DNA from: DAONDZ01 sp964517555
Lineage (GTDB): Bacteria; Patescibacteriota; Patescibacteriia; Patescibacteriales; UBA12465
DNA length: 64,000 bases
NCBI GenBank assembly: GCA_964517555.1
Contig: CAZFEF010000001.1
Location: 62,001 to 126,000, forward strand
Reading direction: 5' to 3'
Each line of letters opens with the position of its first letter. Position 1 is the first letter of the stretch. Below the pieces are notes generated by a model that did not search any database, was not told where the DNA came from, and saw only the letters and a list, made by a program, of their open reading frames with translations. The position numbers and the translations under genes are program-made. Shown in pieces: positions 7,561 to 15,793 of the stretch.

Positions 7561-8793
7561 TTATTTAGCTTTGATTATAGCCACAGCACGGTCAAATTGA
7601 GGATCACGATCATTCTCCCAGTCTTCAGTGGTTAGTTTCACTTCTTCATTCGGCGTTATCCCCTGTTCATTAATGGATATTCCCTTGGGGGTCAACCATT
7701 TAGCTACGGTTATTTTAATAGCTGAGCCGTCTTCTAAATCTAACAGAGTCTGAACTGAGCCTTTCCCAAAAGTTTTTTCGCCGATAACTATTCCCTGATT
7801 ATTATCCTTTAGAGCACCGGCTACTATTTCTGAAGCTGAAGCGCTACCTTTGTTTACTAAAACTACAGTTTTAATTCCTCGCAAGCGGGCTCGATTTTTC
7901 CCCAAATATTCATTTTTTTCTGAATCACTGAATTTTTCAATTACAATTGTGCCTTTGTCTATCCACTCGCTGGCCATATCGACAGCAGTATCTAAATAGC
8001 CGCCAGGATTGTTGCGCAAATCCAAGATGATGCCGGTTGGCTTTTGGGCCACTATTTCCTTAACGGCGTTATCGAACAAACCCTTGGTATCGCTATTGAA
8101 GGCGCTGATTTTAATGACATAAATATTATCAGCCCGTCTTTCGGTAGTGACTGATTTAATCACTATTAGATCGCGTTTGATTACATAATCTTTAGTATCG
8201 CTTTCTCCGGAGCGGTAGATGTTTAGGGTCACTTCGGTGCCCTTCTTGCCTCTAATTAAGCGGACTGCGGCCTCTACGCTCATATTCAAGGTCGTGGCGC
8301 CGTCTATGGCATAGATTTGATCTCCGGCTTTGATGCCGGCTTTTTGGGCTGGCGTCCCTTCCAAAGGAGCAATGACAGTGATTACTTCATTTCTGAGTCC
8401 AATTTCCGCTCCAATTCCCTCAAAGGAGCCGGAGAGATCGTCTTGAAATTGTTTGTTTTCTTTCGGGTCCAAGAAGCTGGTATAAGGATCACCGACAGAT
8501 TCGACCATTCCCCTGAGAGAGCCATAGAAAAGTTCAGACTCATCAATTTTATCCTTATCAACATAATTATCCTTTAGTGATTGCCAAACGCGCCAATAAA
8601 GGCTGAAATCTACATTCCGCGGCAGACTGATACCATCTTCCCCGCCAGCGTTAGCTAGGGCGCGATTATGTTTTTGGTCATTGACATAAATCCCGGCAAA
8701 AAAAGCCAGGCTAATGATTAATAGAATCAAGAAGCCACCGGCTAAGCGCCAAAGGCGATGTTTCAATTTATTCTTACTGAAAATCATAGACAT
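7561..8793 (-). CDS. ctpA: S41 family carboxy-terminal processing protease
   Basis: A 410-aa envelope protease of the CtpA/Prc type that trims or degrades exported proteins by recognising C-termini. The order is: N-terminal signal anchor (about 14-36), a domain containing YVDKDKIDESELFYGSLRGM, a PDZ domain (about 118-205), and the S41 core with DLRNNPGG (258-265). The Ser-Lys dyad is Ser319 in GSASASE and Lys344 in TFGKG, at the same 25-residue spacing as in Prc. A second Met at residue 3 could be the real start. It follows the CvpA-like gene and precedes pyrG on the same strand. Confidence 0.93.
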   Translation of the reverse strand: MSMIFSKNKLKHRLWRLAGGFLILLIISLAFFAGIYVNDQKHNRALANAGGEDGISLPRNVDFSLYWRVWQSLKDNYVDKDKIDESELFYGSLRGMVESVGDPYTSFLDPKENKQFQDDLSGSFEGIGAEIGLRNEVITVIAPLEGTPAQKAGIKAGDQIYAIDGATTLNMSVEAAVRLIRGKKGTEVTLNIYRSGESDTKDYVIKRDLIVIKSVTTERRADNIYVIKISAFNSDTKGLFDNAVKEIVAQKPTGIILDLRNNPGGYLDTAVDMASEWIDKGTIVIEKFSDSEKNEYLGKNRARLRGIKTVVLVNKGSASASEIVAGALKDNNQGIVIGEKTFGKGSVQTLLDLEDGSAIKITVAKWLTPKGISINEQGITPNEEVKLTTEDWENDRDPQFDRAVAIIKAK

Positions 8794-8834
8794 ATTTATT
8801 TATCCATTTTACTCTTTTATAATTTTTTTGACAA

Positions 8835-9350
8835 TTAGATCAGCGATCTTAAAATTCTTAAAGCCTCTGGAAAGAAGGGACTGATTATACCAACAGCTTG
8901 CAGAAGATAAGGAGCTATTTGAGAGCCGATTAATTGGTCGGCTATGAAGGTATCGATTAAGGTGTAACGCGAGGCCATGTAAATTACCATTCCCAAGATC
9001 AAGACGCCTTCGACAAAACCAAAGACGGCACCGGCTATTTTGTTTATCCCTTTTATAAACGGAATAATCGAGGCGATGTTAATGGCTTTGTCCAGCATGT
9101 CAAAGGCCCAGCCGATGATTTTAGTGGCGACGCCCAAAACCAGGATAAAAGCAATTATTTTCCCCAAGTTTTCATTGCCAAAGAACATCCAGTTTAGCCA
9201 ATTGTATACTTGTTCATAATAATGACTGGCCACCCAAGCACCGATCAAGATGCCAATTAAATAGCCGACCATTTTAATTAGCCCATGGAAGAGGCCATAG
9301 AAAGTAAAGCCGGCGATAACAATGATTAAGATGACATCAATTAAAACCAT
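8835..9350 (-). CDS. CvpA-family membrane protein
   Basis: A 171-aa protein with four hydrophobic segments (about 4-24, 29-45, 62-80 and 100-124) and the family's N-terminal pattern D-V-x-L-I-V-I-x-x-x-F-x-Y-G-L-x-x-G. CvpA is needed for colicin V export in E. coli, but its general biochemical role is not settled; a structural or trafficking role in the envelope is assumed. Lies 41 bases upstream of the S41 protease gene, in the same direction, a linkage that suits an envelope function for both. Confidence 0.75.
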   Translation of the reverse strand: MVLIDVILIIVIAGFTFYGLFHGLIKMVGYLIGILIGAWVASHYYEQVYNWLNWMFFGNENLGKIIAFILVLGVATKIIGWAFDMLDKAINIASIIPFIKGINKIAGAVFGFVEGVLILGMVIYMASRYTLIDTFIADQLIGSQIAPYLLQAVGIISPFFPEALRILRSLI

Positions 9351-9380
9351 ATTGTTTAATTTAATATTAATTTATATAAA

Positions 9381-9812
9381 TTATGGACAAGCGCCAGCAA
9401 TTATCCCTTTAGGCTCCGCGCAATTTAATCCCGCGGCCAGGCCACCGGTTTCGTGTCCTAAACAAAATTCCAGAGCATAATTATTGCTATCTATTTGGCG
9501 ATAGGAGTAAGTACTACTGGTGCAATTACCGTCAGCGGTTAGGGGGGCGTTGGGGACGGCTGTTAGATAGGTGATGTTGGTAGTTGAACCAATTAAAGCT
9601 TGGCCAGAGGTGACTCCGAGTGGATATTGATTTTCGTCGCGGTGATAGAATTCTAAAGCGTTTTGGATTTGGGCGATATCGCTTAGTCTCTTGCTATCTC
9701 GGGATTTTTCCCTAATCACTTTGAAAGAAACAGTAGCCGCTCCAGCCACAATGCCAATAATGAGGATGACCGCCAATAGTTCTATTAAAGTGAAGGCCGG
9801 ATTTTTTTTCAT
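9381..9812 (-). CDS. Type IV pilin-like protein (prepilin)
   Basis: A 143-aa prepilin. The N-terminus MKKNPAFTLIELLAVILIIG is the class III signal: short basic leader, Ala at -1 in place of the more usual Gly, cleavage before Phe, Glu at +5 and then the hydrophobic assembly helix. The C-terminal part has four cysteines (TADGNCTSSTYSY, ALEFCLGHE, GLNCAEP, AGACP) and resembles minor or pseudopilins with one or two disulfides. It would be matured by PilD-type peptidase and built into a pilus or a pseudopilus used for DNA uptake or attachment. No pilus assembly genes are present in the window. It lies between metG and the CvpA-like gene. Confidence 0.87.
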   Translation of the reverse strand: MKKNPAFTLIELLAVILIIGIVAGAATVSFKVIREKSRDSKRLSDIAQIQNALEFYHRDENQYPLGVTSGQALIGSTTNITYLTAVPNAPLTADGNCTSSTYSYRQIDSNNYALEFCLGHETGGLAAGLNCAEPKGIIAGACP

Positions 9813-9821
9813 AATTTATGA

Positions 9822-11249
9822 TTAATTATCTAAACGTGGGAAAAGCCCTTCTCCCTTAGTGATTGTCGGAGCTAAAAATTGTTGCTGTATTTTTTCGGCG
9901 GTTTGCGGCAGAAATATTTTTAACCAGAAAGCAATATCTAAAATATTTTGAGCCACTATTTCCAGGCAAGCTTTTATCTCCGTTTGGTCTTGCATTTTCC
10001 AGGGAGTTTTTAGGCTGAGATATTCGTCACTGGCTTTCACCTTTTCCCAAATTATTTTCAAAGCATTACCGATGTCATAGATCTCTAGCGCTTTTTTTAT
10101 TTCCTCGGAAAATTTTGAGTCACTTTCGTTCACTAGTTTTAGTGATAGATTGTTTTTCTCAATCAAATTAGTTGTGCGGGAGATCAAGTTGCCTAAACCG
10201 TTAGCTAGGTCAGAATTGTATAAGGCCTTGAATTTGTCTTCAGTAAAATCGCCGTCTTCAAAGGTTGGTATTTCTCTAAGGAGATAATAGCGAAGAGCAT
10301 CAGTGCCATATTTTTCTACTAAATTCTTGGGCTCGACTACGTTTCCTAGAGATTTGCTCATTTTTTGGCCGTTAGAGTTGATAAAGCCGAAGATTAATAC
10401 TCCTAAAGAATTGGGTAGTTTGGCTGACAGCAACATTGCTTGCCACATCGCCGTTTGCTGGCGCAAGTTGTCCTTGCCGCAGACTTGTAGTCCGGGCCAG
10501 TACTTATCAAAATTCTGTTTTTCTTCCGGCCAGCCTAGGCTGGAAATATAGTTGGTTAAAGCATCAAACCAGACATACATCACCTGGGTATCATCGCCAG
10601 GAACCGGAACTCCCCAGGGCATTTTGTCTTTGAGCCTGGAAATGGAAAAATCTTGTAATCCAGAAGCTACAAAGTTTCTAATTTCTTTCAAGCGATGTGG
10701 CGGATAGACAAAACCAGGGTTTTGATCATAGAGGGCCAATAGTTCGTCTTGATATTTAGAAAAACGGAAAAAGTAATTTTCCTCTTCGATTATTTCTAAA
10801 TCTTTGTCCGGGTGGAGCGGACAGCGGCCATGATCGAGGTCAGAATCGGTTTTTTCTAATTCGCAACCGACGCAATATTTGACGCTGTATGTTTTTTTGT
10901 AGATGTCGCCGTTTTGTTGACAGATTTCCCAGAATTTTTGAGCACTGCTTAGATGATGAGCATCAGTGGTTCGGATAAAATTGTCATAACTGATATTGAG
11001 CAATTCTTTCAGTTCTTTAAAGGTCGTGGCTAGGTTGTCGCAATAAGTTTGGACGTCAACTCCCTCTTCCTGGGAGCGACGATAGATCTTTAGACCATGC
11101 TCATCAGTACCGGTATTAAAAAATACTTCTTCTCCTAAAAGACGGTGATAACGAGCCAAAACATCAGCCTTGATGATTTCGGCGGCAAAGCCGATATGGG
11201 GGCTGGAGTTGATATAAGGCAAAGTGGTAGTGATGTAGAATGGTTTCAT
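9822..11249 (-). CDS. metG: Methionyl-tRNA synthetase, short form
   Basis: Class I synthetase that charges initiator and elongator tRNA-Met. The 475 aa include the HIGH-type motif SSPHIGFAAE near the start, the zinc/knuckle insert (CVGCELEK, then RCPLH, so one of the usual cysteine pairs is changed to C-x2-H), and KMSKSLGNV in the second half, followed by the helical anticodon-binding domain. There is no C-terminal EMAP/Trbp111-like tRNA-binding extension, as expected of the short form. Its stop lies 9 bases from the pilin start and its ATG 3 bases from rsmI, so the run from rsmI is probably an operon. Confidence 0.95.
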   Translation of the reverse strand: MKPFYITTTLPYINSSPHIGFAAEIIKADVLARYHRLLGEEVFFNTGTDEHGLKIYRRSQEEGVDVQTYCDNLATTFKELKELLNISYDNFIRTTDAHHLSSAQKFWEICQQNGDIYKKTYSVKYCVGCELEKTDSDLDHGRCPLHPDKDLEIIEEENYFFRFSKYQDELLALYDQNPGFVYPPHRLKEIRNFVASGLQDFSISRLKDKMPWGVPVPGDDTQVMYVWFDALTNYISSLGWPEEKQNFDKYWPGLQVCGKDNLRQQTAMWQAMLLSAKLPNSLGVLIFGFINSNGQKMSKSLGNVVEPKNLVEKYGTDALRYYLLREIPTFEDGDFTEDKFKALYNSDLANGLGNLISRTTNLIEKNNLSLKLVNESDSKFSEEIKKALEIYDIGNALKIIWEKVKASDEYLSLKTPWKMQDQTEIKACLEIVAQNILDIAFWLKIFLPQTAEKIQQQFLAPTITKGEGLFPRLDN

Positions 11250-11252
11250 AAA

Positions 11253-11924
11253 TTATTGGATAATAACGACAAATTCGCCCTTAGTGGCCGACGGATCTTT
11301 CGCTAATTCTTCTAAAATTTCAGTGGCACTGCCGCTGTAACTTTTTTCATGAATCTTGGTTAATTCCTTAAAAAGAATAATCTTTTTTTGAGGCATTAAT
11401 TCAGTTACTTCTTGGAGCAGTTTACTGATGCGATAGCGAGATTCATAAAGAATCACTGGCTCTGGTTTCTTGGCGATCATTTTTAACTCGGTCTGTCTGC
11501 CTTTTTTGTGTGGCAGGAAACCCAGGAAAGTGAAATGATTACAATTAATTCCCAATAAGGACAGGGCGGCAGTTAAAGCGGAGGGTCCGGGTATGCATTT
11601 GATTTTAATTTCTTCCCCCTGATTTCTAACGGCTTCAATCAATTTATTACCTGGGTCAGAAATTCCTGGGGTGCCGGCGTCGCTGACTAAAGCTAGATTC
11701 TTGCCAGCTTTTAGCCAGCTGATAATTTGCTCAACTTTATTAATCTTAGAATGCTCATGATAGGAAACGGCCGGGGTGTTTATCTGATAATGGTTCAGTA
11801 GCTTGCGGCTGTTTCTGGTATCTTCACACAAAATATAATCAACTTCTTTCAGAGTTTCTAGTGCTCTTAGAGTGATGTCGCCCAAATTACCAATTGGAGT
11901 AGCTACAATGTACAAGGTGGACAT
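11253..11924 (-). CDS. rsmI: 16S rRNA (cytidine-1402 2'-O)-methyltransferase
   Basis: SAM-dependent methyltransferase that modifies C1402 in the decoding centre of 16S rRNA, affecting start-codon and frame fidelity. All typical stretches are present: VATPIGNLGDIT near the N-terminus, CEDTRNSRKLLNHY, VSDAGTPGISDPG and PGPSALTAALSLLG. At 223 aa it is about 50 residues shorter than the E. coli enzyme and lacks its C-terminal extension. It lies 4 bases after the large membrane protein gene and 3 bases before metG, so translation of the three is probably coupled. Confidence 0.94.
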   Translation of the reverse strand: MSTLYIVATPIGNLGDITLRALETLKEVDYILCEDTRNSRKLLNHYQINTPAVSYHEHSKINKVEQIISWLKAGKNLALVSDAGTPGISDPGNKLIEAVRNQGEEIKIKCIPGPSALTAALSLLGINCNHFTFLGFLPHKKGRQTELKMIAKKPEPVILYESRYRISKLLQEVTELMPQKKIILFKELTKIHEKSYSGSATEILEELAKDPSATKGEFVVIIQ

Positions 11925-11928
11925 AGGA

Positions 11929-13605
11929 TTAGGCTAAGTCTTCCTTCTTCTCTTTTAGATATTTGGTCCAATCTTCAACGATATTGATGATGATTTTAAA
12001 CGGTGCTTCTAGGATGAAGTCGAAAATAAAGATGAAGAAATTTAGCCGGGAGACGTTATCTGACAAAAATTTGCCCATCGCTACTATCGGCATATAGAAG
12101 AAATCAAAGATAAAGCCCAAGATGGTTTCTTTGTCGTCAGTGATGACATATTGCTTGACGTCACGTTTGACCCTAAAGCTAAAGAAACTGACGAAAGCCA
12201 AGAAGAACAGGAAGATGGTGATGCTTACCCAGTTAAAGTTGATATAGTTTAAAAGCTTGATTAAAAAGTATACCGAGATCAAAAAAGCTCCGGCGTAGAT
12301 TAGATTAAACAAGGAATTCATCAGATAATTACGTCTAGTAGGACGACGCAAATAGATCGGCTGAGTCTTTTTCAATTCAGAATAGGTAATTTCCTTGATA
12401 CCGTTAATTATTTTTTCAGTATTTTTGGCATTGGGAGTTTTGGTAAAGAGAATCATCAGAAATAGCAATACGGCCGGAAAACTGACATTGATTGCCAAGG
12501 AAAAGGTGTTGACCTGCTCCCCGAAGAATTTAATGGCCGGAATCTCTAAAATGAATACAAAAATCGACTTGGTTAAAAAGATGTAGATGATACTTCTTAA
12601 TCCCGAACGCCAAAGTTTGTTCTTGACCTTGCTATATCGCTTCTGACATTTTTCCTTAATTAATGAAAAGAAGGCTTTTTCGTTAGTGGTGGCGTTGTCA
12701 TAAACCTTGGCGGCGTTGTCGCTCATGGTTTCTAATAACATAGAATAATAGAGCGAGTAGCGGCGGACGATTTTATCGATTTGTTTCATTAAAGGATGGT
12801 GCAATTGTCTTTCCACTATTTGGTTTAAACTTTTTAGATTCTTAGCAATTTTAATTAAATCTTCCTCTTGAGCTTCTTCCCAAGAATTATAGAATTTGAA
12901 AGCCAAGAAAGACTGCATCTCCAGGTCTAGCTTCAAGTAACTACGAGAGATGCTCAAGTATATTTGCAAATCTAAATCCTTTTGGTAAGAAAGGTCCGGT
13001 GGTAGTTTTATAATCCGGCTCAAGACACTAAACATGTTGGCGATTACTGCCTGTCGTAAAGGTGTAGAGTTTAGGTTTTCTTCAATTTCAGTGGCCGCCA
13101 AAGAAATGATCCAATTAACCAACTTGTTTCTTTCCTTGCTCTCTTTATTGCCCAGATTATGGGCCGGGTAATTTTCCTTGAAGTAATGACGGAGCTTGAT
13201 ATACTTGTCGAGTAATATGCCCACTTCCCCAATTTTAGCTTCCGGGATTTTGTTGTTCTCTAAATAACCGGCTTGGATTAACTCGGTTAGCAGGTGTTTG
13301 GATACCTCCTCGCTGTCGTAGTTTTTGAGAGCGCCTTCAATCATTATTTGCCGCTTCAGGATTCTTTTTATGGCGTTTTTACGCAATAAATGATCCTCAT
13401 CATAGTCGACGGCGATACGGATTTTTTCGTAAATAAAAGAAAGACGAGAAACTATCTGGGAAACATGAATTCGCGGGATGTCATCATCCTCTAGGCCTTT
13501 GCTAGTTTTTTGTTGTTGACCGTAGGCTAACTGAAAAAGCTTTTTGGTTTCCGGGTTAACCGTGAAAAAAGACTGGCTCTTTTTAATTAAATTAGGGCTC
13601 ACCAT
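11929..13605 (-). CDS. Large membrane protein of unknown function, 558 aa
   Basis: I do not recognise a family. The first 330 residues are hydrophilic, rich in helices with heptad-like hydrophobic spacing and no cysteine motifs. Hydrophobic segments follow at about 340-360, 366-386, 428-448 and 452-472, then an amphipathic stretch (VKRDVKQYVITDDKETILGF) and a C-terminal hydrophobic segment before a charged tail (KEKKEDLA). This looks like a cytosolic sensory or scaffolding part followed by a multi-pass anchor. It heads the minus-strand run that continues with rsmI and metG, and is divergent from secE; TATAAT at 13631-13626 is a likely -10 box. Confidence 0.6.
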   Translation of the reverse strand: MVSPNLIKKSQSFFTVNPETKKLFQLAYGQQQKTSKGLEDDDIPRIHVSQIVSRLSFIYEKIRIAVDYDEDHLLRKNAIKRILKRQIMIEGALKNYDSEEVSKHLLTELIQAGYLENNKIPEAKIGEVGILLDKYIKLRHYFKENYPAHNLGNKESKERNKLVNWIISLAATEIEENLNSTPLRQAVIANMFSVLSRIIKLPPDLSYQKDLDLQIYLSISRSYLKLDLEMQSFLAFKFYNSWEEAQEEDLIKIAKNLKSLNQIVERQLHHPLMKQIDKIVRRYSLYYSMLLETMSDNAAKVYDNATTNEKAFFSLIKEKCQKRYSKVKNKLWRSGLRSIIYIFLTKSIFVFILEIPAIKFFGEQVNTFSLAINVSFPAVLLFLMILFTKTPNAKNTEKIINGIKEITYSELKKTQPIYLRRPTRRNYLMNSLFNLIYAGAFLISVYFLIKLLNYINFNWVSITIFLFFLAFVSFFSFRVKRDVKQYVITDDKETILGFIFDFFYMPIVAMGKFLSDNVSRLNFFIFIFDFILEAPFKIIINIVEDWTKYLKEKKEDLA

Positions 13606-13668
13606 ATAGGGCTTGATTTTGATAAATTATACCTTTATTTTAGCGGTTTTCTTTTCAAAAAGCAAACC

Positions 13669-13697
13669 TTGACACTGTCGGCCCTATCGGGTATTAT
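13669..13697 (+). promoter_or_regulatory. Promoter of the secE-nusG-rplK-rplA operon
   Basis: TTGACA (13669-13674), 17-bp spacer, TATTAT (13692-13697). The 5' leader of some 55 bases contains a short GC stem, ATGGCC (13713-13718) / GGCCGT (13724-13729, one wobble), followed by TTTT, which may work as an attenuator. Confidence 0.75.
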
Positions 13698-13757
13698 ATA
13701 AGCAGAAAACAAATGGCCGACGGGGCCGTTTTTAAATACTTAAATCAGAGCAATAAT

Positions 13758-13943
13758 ATGAGTAAAATTAGTAATTATTTGAAAGAATCAGTAATTGAAA
13801 TGAAAAAAGTTACTTGGCCTACCAAGAAACAGACTTATCACTACACTTTGCTGGTCATTGGTATCAGCTTGGCGGTGGCTTTGTTTTTGGGCGCCTTGGA
13901 TTTTATTTTTAATGGTATTTTAACCTGGGTTGTTACCCGGTAA
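13758..13943 (+). CDS. secE: SecE preprotein translocase subunit
   Basis: Small essential subunit that clamps SecY in the protein-export channel. I start it at the ATG at 13758, giving 61 aa beginning MSKISNYLKESVIEMKKVTW; the upstream in-frame ATG at 13713 sits in a GC hairpin and would add residues unlike the family. The amphipathic helix ends in the SecE hallmark KKVTWPTKKQ, followed by one membrane helix (about 31-55). Single-membrane-span SecE is the usual form outside the proteobacteria. It is placed before nusG, as in most bacteria. Confidence 0.93.
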   Translation: MSKISNYLKESVIEMKKVTWPTKKQTYHYTLLVIGISLAVALFLGALDFIFNGILTWVVTR

Positions 13944-13972
13944 TTAATAGTTCTTAATCTAAAGCCAAATTT

Positions 13973-14518
13973 ATGGCCAAACAAACTTTGAATCAAGGAC
14001 GTCGTTGGTATGTGCTTCACACCTATTCCGGCTATGAAGAGAATGTAGCTAGGAATTTAAAGCAAAGAGTGGAGACCTTGGATATGGGCAACCAGATCTT
14101 TAATGTTTTGGTGCCGATTGAAAAGAAAACTAAGATTAAAAATGGTAAACGTAAGTTGGTGGAGGAGAAGATCTTCCCTGGCTATGTTTTGGTGGAAATG
14201 GAAGTAACTGACGAGTCTTGGTATGTAGTCCGCAATACGCCTAACGTTACCGGCTTTATCGGTGTTGGCTCAGTACCGACCCCGGTTTCCGAGGAAGAAA
14301 TAAAATCCCTAAAGAAAAGAATGGGCGAAGAAGATCCGAAATTTAAGATCGATGTCACTGTGGGAGATTTGGTGCGGATTACCGAAGGTCCCTTCAAGAA
14401 CCTGGAAGGAAAAGTGGTGGCCGTTGACGAGGCTAAGGGTAAGATCAAGGTCAACGTCTCCATGTTCGGCCGTGAGACTCCGGTAGAATTAGATTTTTTG
14501 CAAATCAAGAAAGTATAA
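13973..14518 (+). CDS. nusG: Transcription termination/antitermination factor NusG
   Basis: A 181-aa protein of normal length. The NGN domain starts RRWYVLHTYSGYEENVARNL, which matches the family, and includes FPGYVLVEM; the C-terminal KOW domain contains VTEGPFKNLEGKV-like sequence (RITEGPFKNLEGKVVAVDE). NusG binds the RNA polymerase clamp, stimulates elongation and links polymerase to ribosome or Rho. Here it comes 29 bases after secE and 63 bases before rplK, the common order in bacteria. Confidence 0.97.
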   Translation: MAKQTLNQGRRWYVLHTYSGYEENVARNLKQRVETLDMGNQIFNVLVPIEKKTKIKNGKRKLVEEKIFPGYVLVEMEVTDESWYVVRNTPNVTGFIGVGSVPTPVSEEEIKSLKKRMGEEDPKFKIDVTVGDLVRITEGPFKNLEGKVVAVDEAKGKIKVNVSMFGRETPVELDFLQIKKV

Positions 14519-14528
14519 TTAATCAGTG

Positions 14529-14570
14529 CTTTCGGCGACGGAAATTATTCCGTCCTTGCTTCTCCGAAAG
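14529..14570 (+). promoter_or_regulatory. Two-part hairpin just upstream of rplK
   Basis: Outer stem CTTTCGG (14529-14535) / CCGAAAG (14564-14570) and inner stem GACGGA (14537-14542) / TCCGTC (14549-14554), both perfect, separated by a one-sided internal loop of nine bases. It ends 11 bases before the rplK ATG. In E. coli, L1 represses the L11-L1 operon by binding a structured site near the rplK start; this could be the counterpart, but the resemblance is only architectural. Confidence 0.5.
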
Positions 14571-14581
14571 ACAATTATCAT

Positions 14582-15004
14582 ATGGCTAAGAAAATAAAAA
14601 CGATTATCAAATTACAGATAGTCGGCGGTCAGGCCAATCCGGCGCCGCCAGTCGGCCCTGCCTTGGGTCAACACGGTTTGAATATCCAAGAATTTTGTCA
14701 AAGATTCAATGAGGCTACCAAAGACAAGATGGGTGATGTCGTACCGGTGGAAATCAGCGTCTATGAAGATCGGAGCTATGATTTCATCACCAAGACTCCC
14801 CCAGCCTCAGAATTGATTAAGAAATATGCTAAGGTGAAGAAGGGTTCTGGCAAACCTTTAACCGAGAAAGTGGGCACTTTAACTAAGGACCAACTTCGAG
14901 AGATTGCCCAGATAAAGATGCCTGACCTAAACGCTAATGACATTGAAGCGGCTATGAAGATTATTGCCGGTACTGCTCGACAGATGGGCGTTGAGATTAA
15001 ATAA
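14582..15004 (+). CDS. rplK: 50S ribosomal protein L11
   Basis: A 140-aa protein that binds the GTPase-associated region of 23S rRNA. The N-terminal domain shows KTIIKLQIVGGQANPAPPVG and GPALGQHGLNIQEFC, including the conserved proline pair bound by thiostrepton-type drugs. The C-terminal RNA-binding domain has KTPPASELIKKYAKVKKGSG and ends GTARQMGVEIK as expected. It lies between nusG and rplA. Confidence 0.98.
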   Translation: MAKKIKTIIKLQIVGGQANPAPPVGPALGQHGLNIQEFCQRFNEATKDKMGDVVPVEISVYEDRSYDFITKTPPASELIKKYAKVKKGSGKPLTEKVGTLTKDQLREIAQIKMPDLNANDIEAAMKIIAGTARQMGVEIK

Positions 15005-15060
15005 TTAATTGGTTTGTGGGACGGGCGGACTTTTCTGCCCGGATCGCACCACGAAAAAAT

Positions 15061-15741
15061 ATGGCAAAGAAAGAAGTAAAAAAGAAGGAAGTTTTTTCCT
15101 TCGATCAAAGCAAGAGCTATAGCATCGCTGAGGCTATCGATCTAGCTAAACAGGCTAATCGGGCTAAATTTGATGCTTCGGTTGAGGTTCATTTTCGCTT
15201 AGGCATTGATCCTAAAAAAGGTGATCAGCAAGTACGTGGAGCTGTCAGTTTGCCTCACGGTACTGGCAAAACTATTAAAGTAGCGGCTTTTGTTAGTCCG
15301 GCCAAGGAAAAAGAGGTTAAAGCGGCTGGGGCTGATTATGTTGGCGGCGAAGAATTGATCGCTGAAATCAAGAAGACCGAAAAAACCGATTTTCAAGTAG
15401 CGGTGGCTGAGCCGGATATGATGAAAAGCCTAGCTCAGATCGCTAAAATCTTGGGTACTAGAGGTTTAATGCCCTCTCCTAAGAATGATACTGTCTCCCC
15501 TAACCCGGCTAAAGCCGTAGAGGAATTAAAAAAAGGCAAGATCAGTTTTAAAAACGACGATACCAGTAATGTTCATATGGTAATTGGTAAGATCAGTTTT
15601 GACAATCAGAAGTTAGTTGATAACTTCAATGTTATTCTCGAAACTGTTCGTCGGGGCAAGCCCAGTTCTTCTAAGGGTGTTTTTATCAAGAATGTCAGTC
15701 TGAGCTCTTCTATGGGCCCTGGAATCAAAATCGCCATTTAA
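15061..15741 (+). CDS. rplA: 50S ribosomal protein L1
   Basis: A 226-aa L1 protein, of usual length, that forms the mobile L1 stalk of the ribosome and helps release the E-site tRNA. I start it at the ATG at 15061 (MAKKEVKKKEVFSFDQSKSY); an in-frame GTG at 15016 would add residues that are not L1-like and lies in a GC-rich hairpin between rplK and rplA. Landmarks are SVEVHFRLGIDPKKGDQQVRG, the LPHGTGK loop, TRGLMPSPKNDTV and the C-terminal KGVFIKNVSLSSSMGPGIKI. Last gene of the operon, followed by a strong terminator. Confidence 0.97.
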   Translation: MAKKEVKKKEVFSFDQSKSYSIAEAIDLAKQANRAKFDASVEVHFRLGIDPKKGDQQVRGAVSLPHGTGKTIKVAAFVSPAKEKEVKAAGADYVGGEELIAEIKKTEKTDFQVAVAEPDMMKSLAQIAKILGTRGLMPSPKNDTVSPNPAKAVEELKKGKISFKNDDTSNVHMVIGKISFDNQKLVDNFNVILETVRRGKPSSSKGVFIKNVSLSSSMGPGIKIAI

Positions 15742-15753
15742 GTTTATTATACA

Positions 15754-15782
15754 AAAGAGAGCCCTAATTAGGGCTCTCTTTT
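15754..15782. terminator. Strong bidirectional terminator after rplA
   Basis: Perfect 11-bp stem AAAGAGAGCCC (15754-15764) / GGGCTCTCTTT (15771-15781), loop of 6. The A- and T-runs allow it to serve rplA on the plus strand and uppP on the minus strand. Confidence 0.92.
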
Positions 15783-15793
15783 GGTTTAAGAGA

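Noticed and set aside
13713..13757. ATG at 13713 as the start of SecE
   Set aside because: The first 15 codons come from a GC hairpin in the leader; the ATG at 13758 gives a normal SecE.
15016..15060. GTG start giving L1 an extra 15 residues
   Set aside because: The added residues are not L1-like and the sequence is a GC-rich intergenic hairpin; the ATG at 15061 gives the normal N-terminus.
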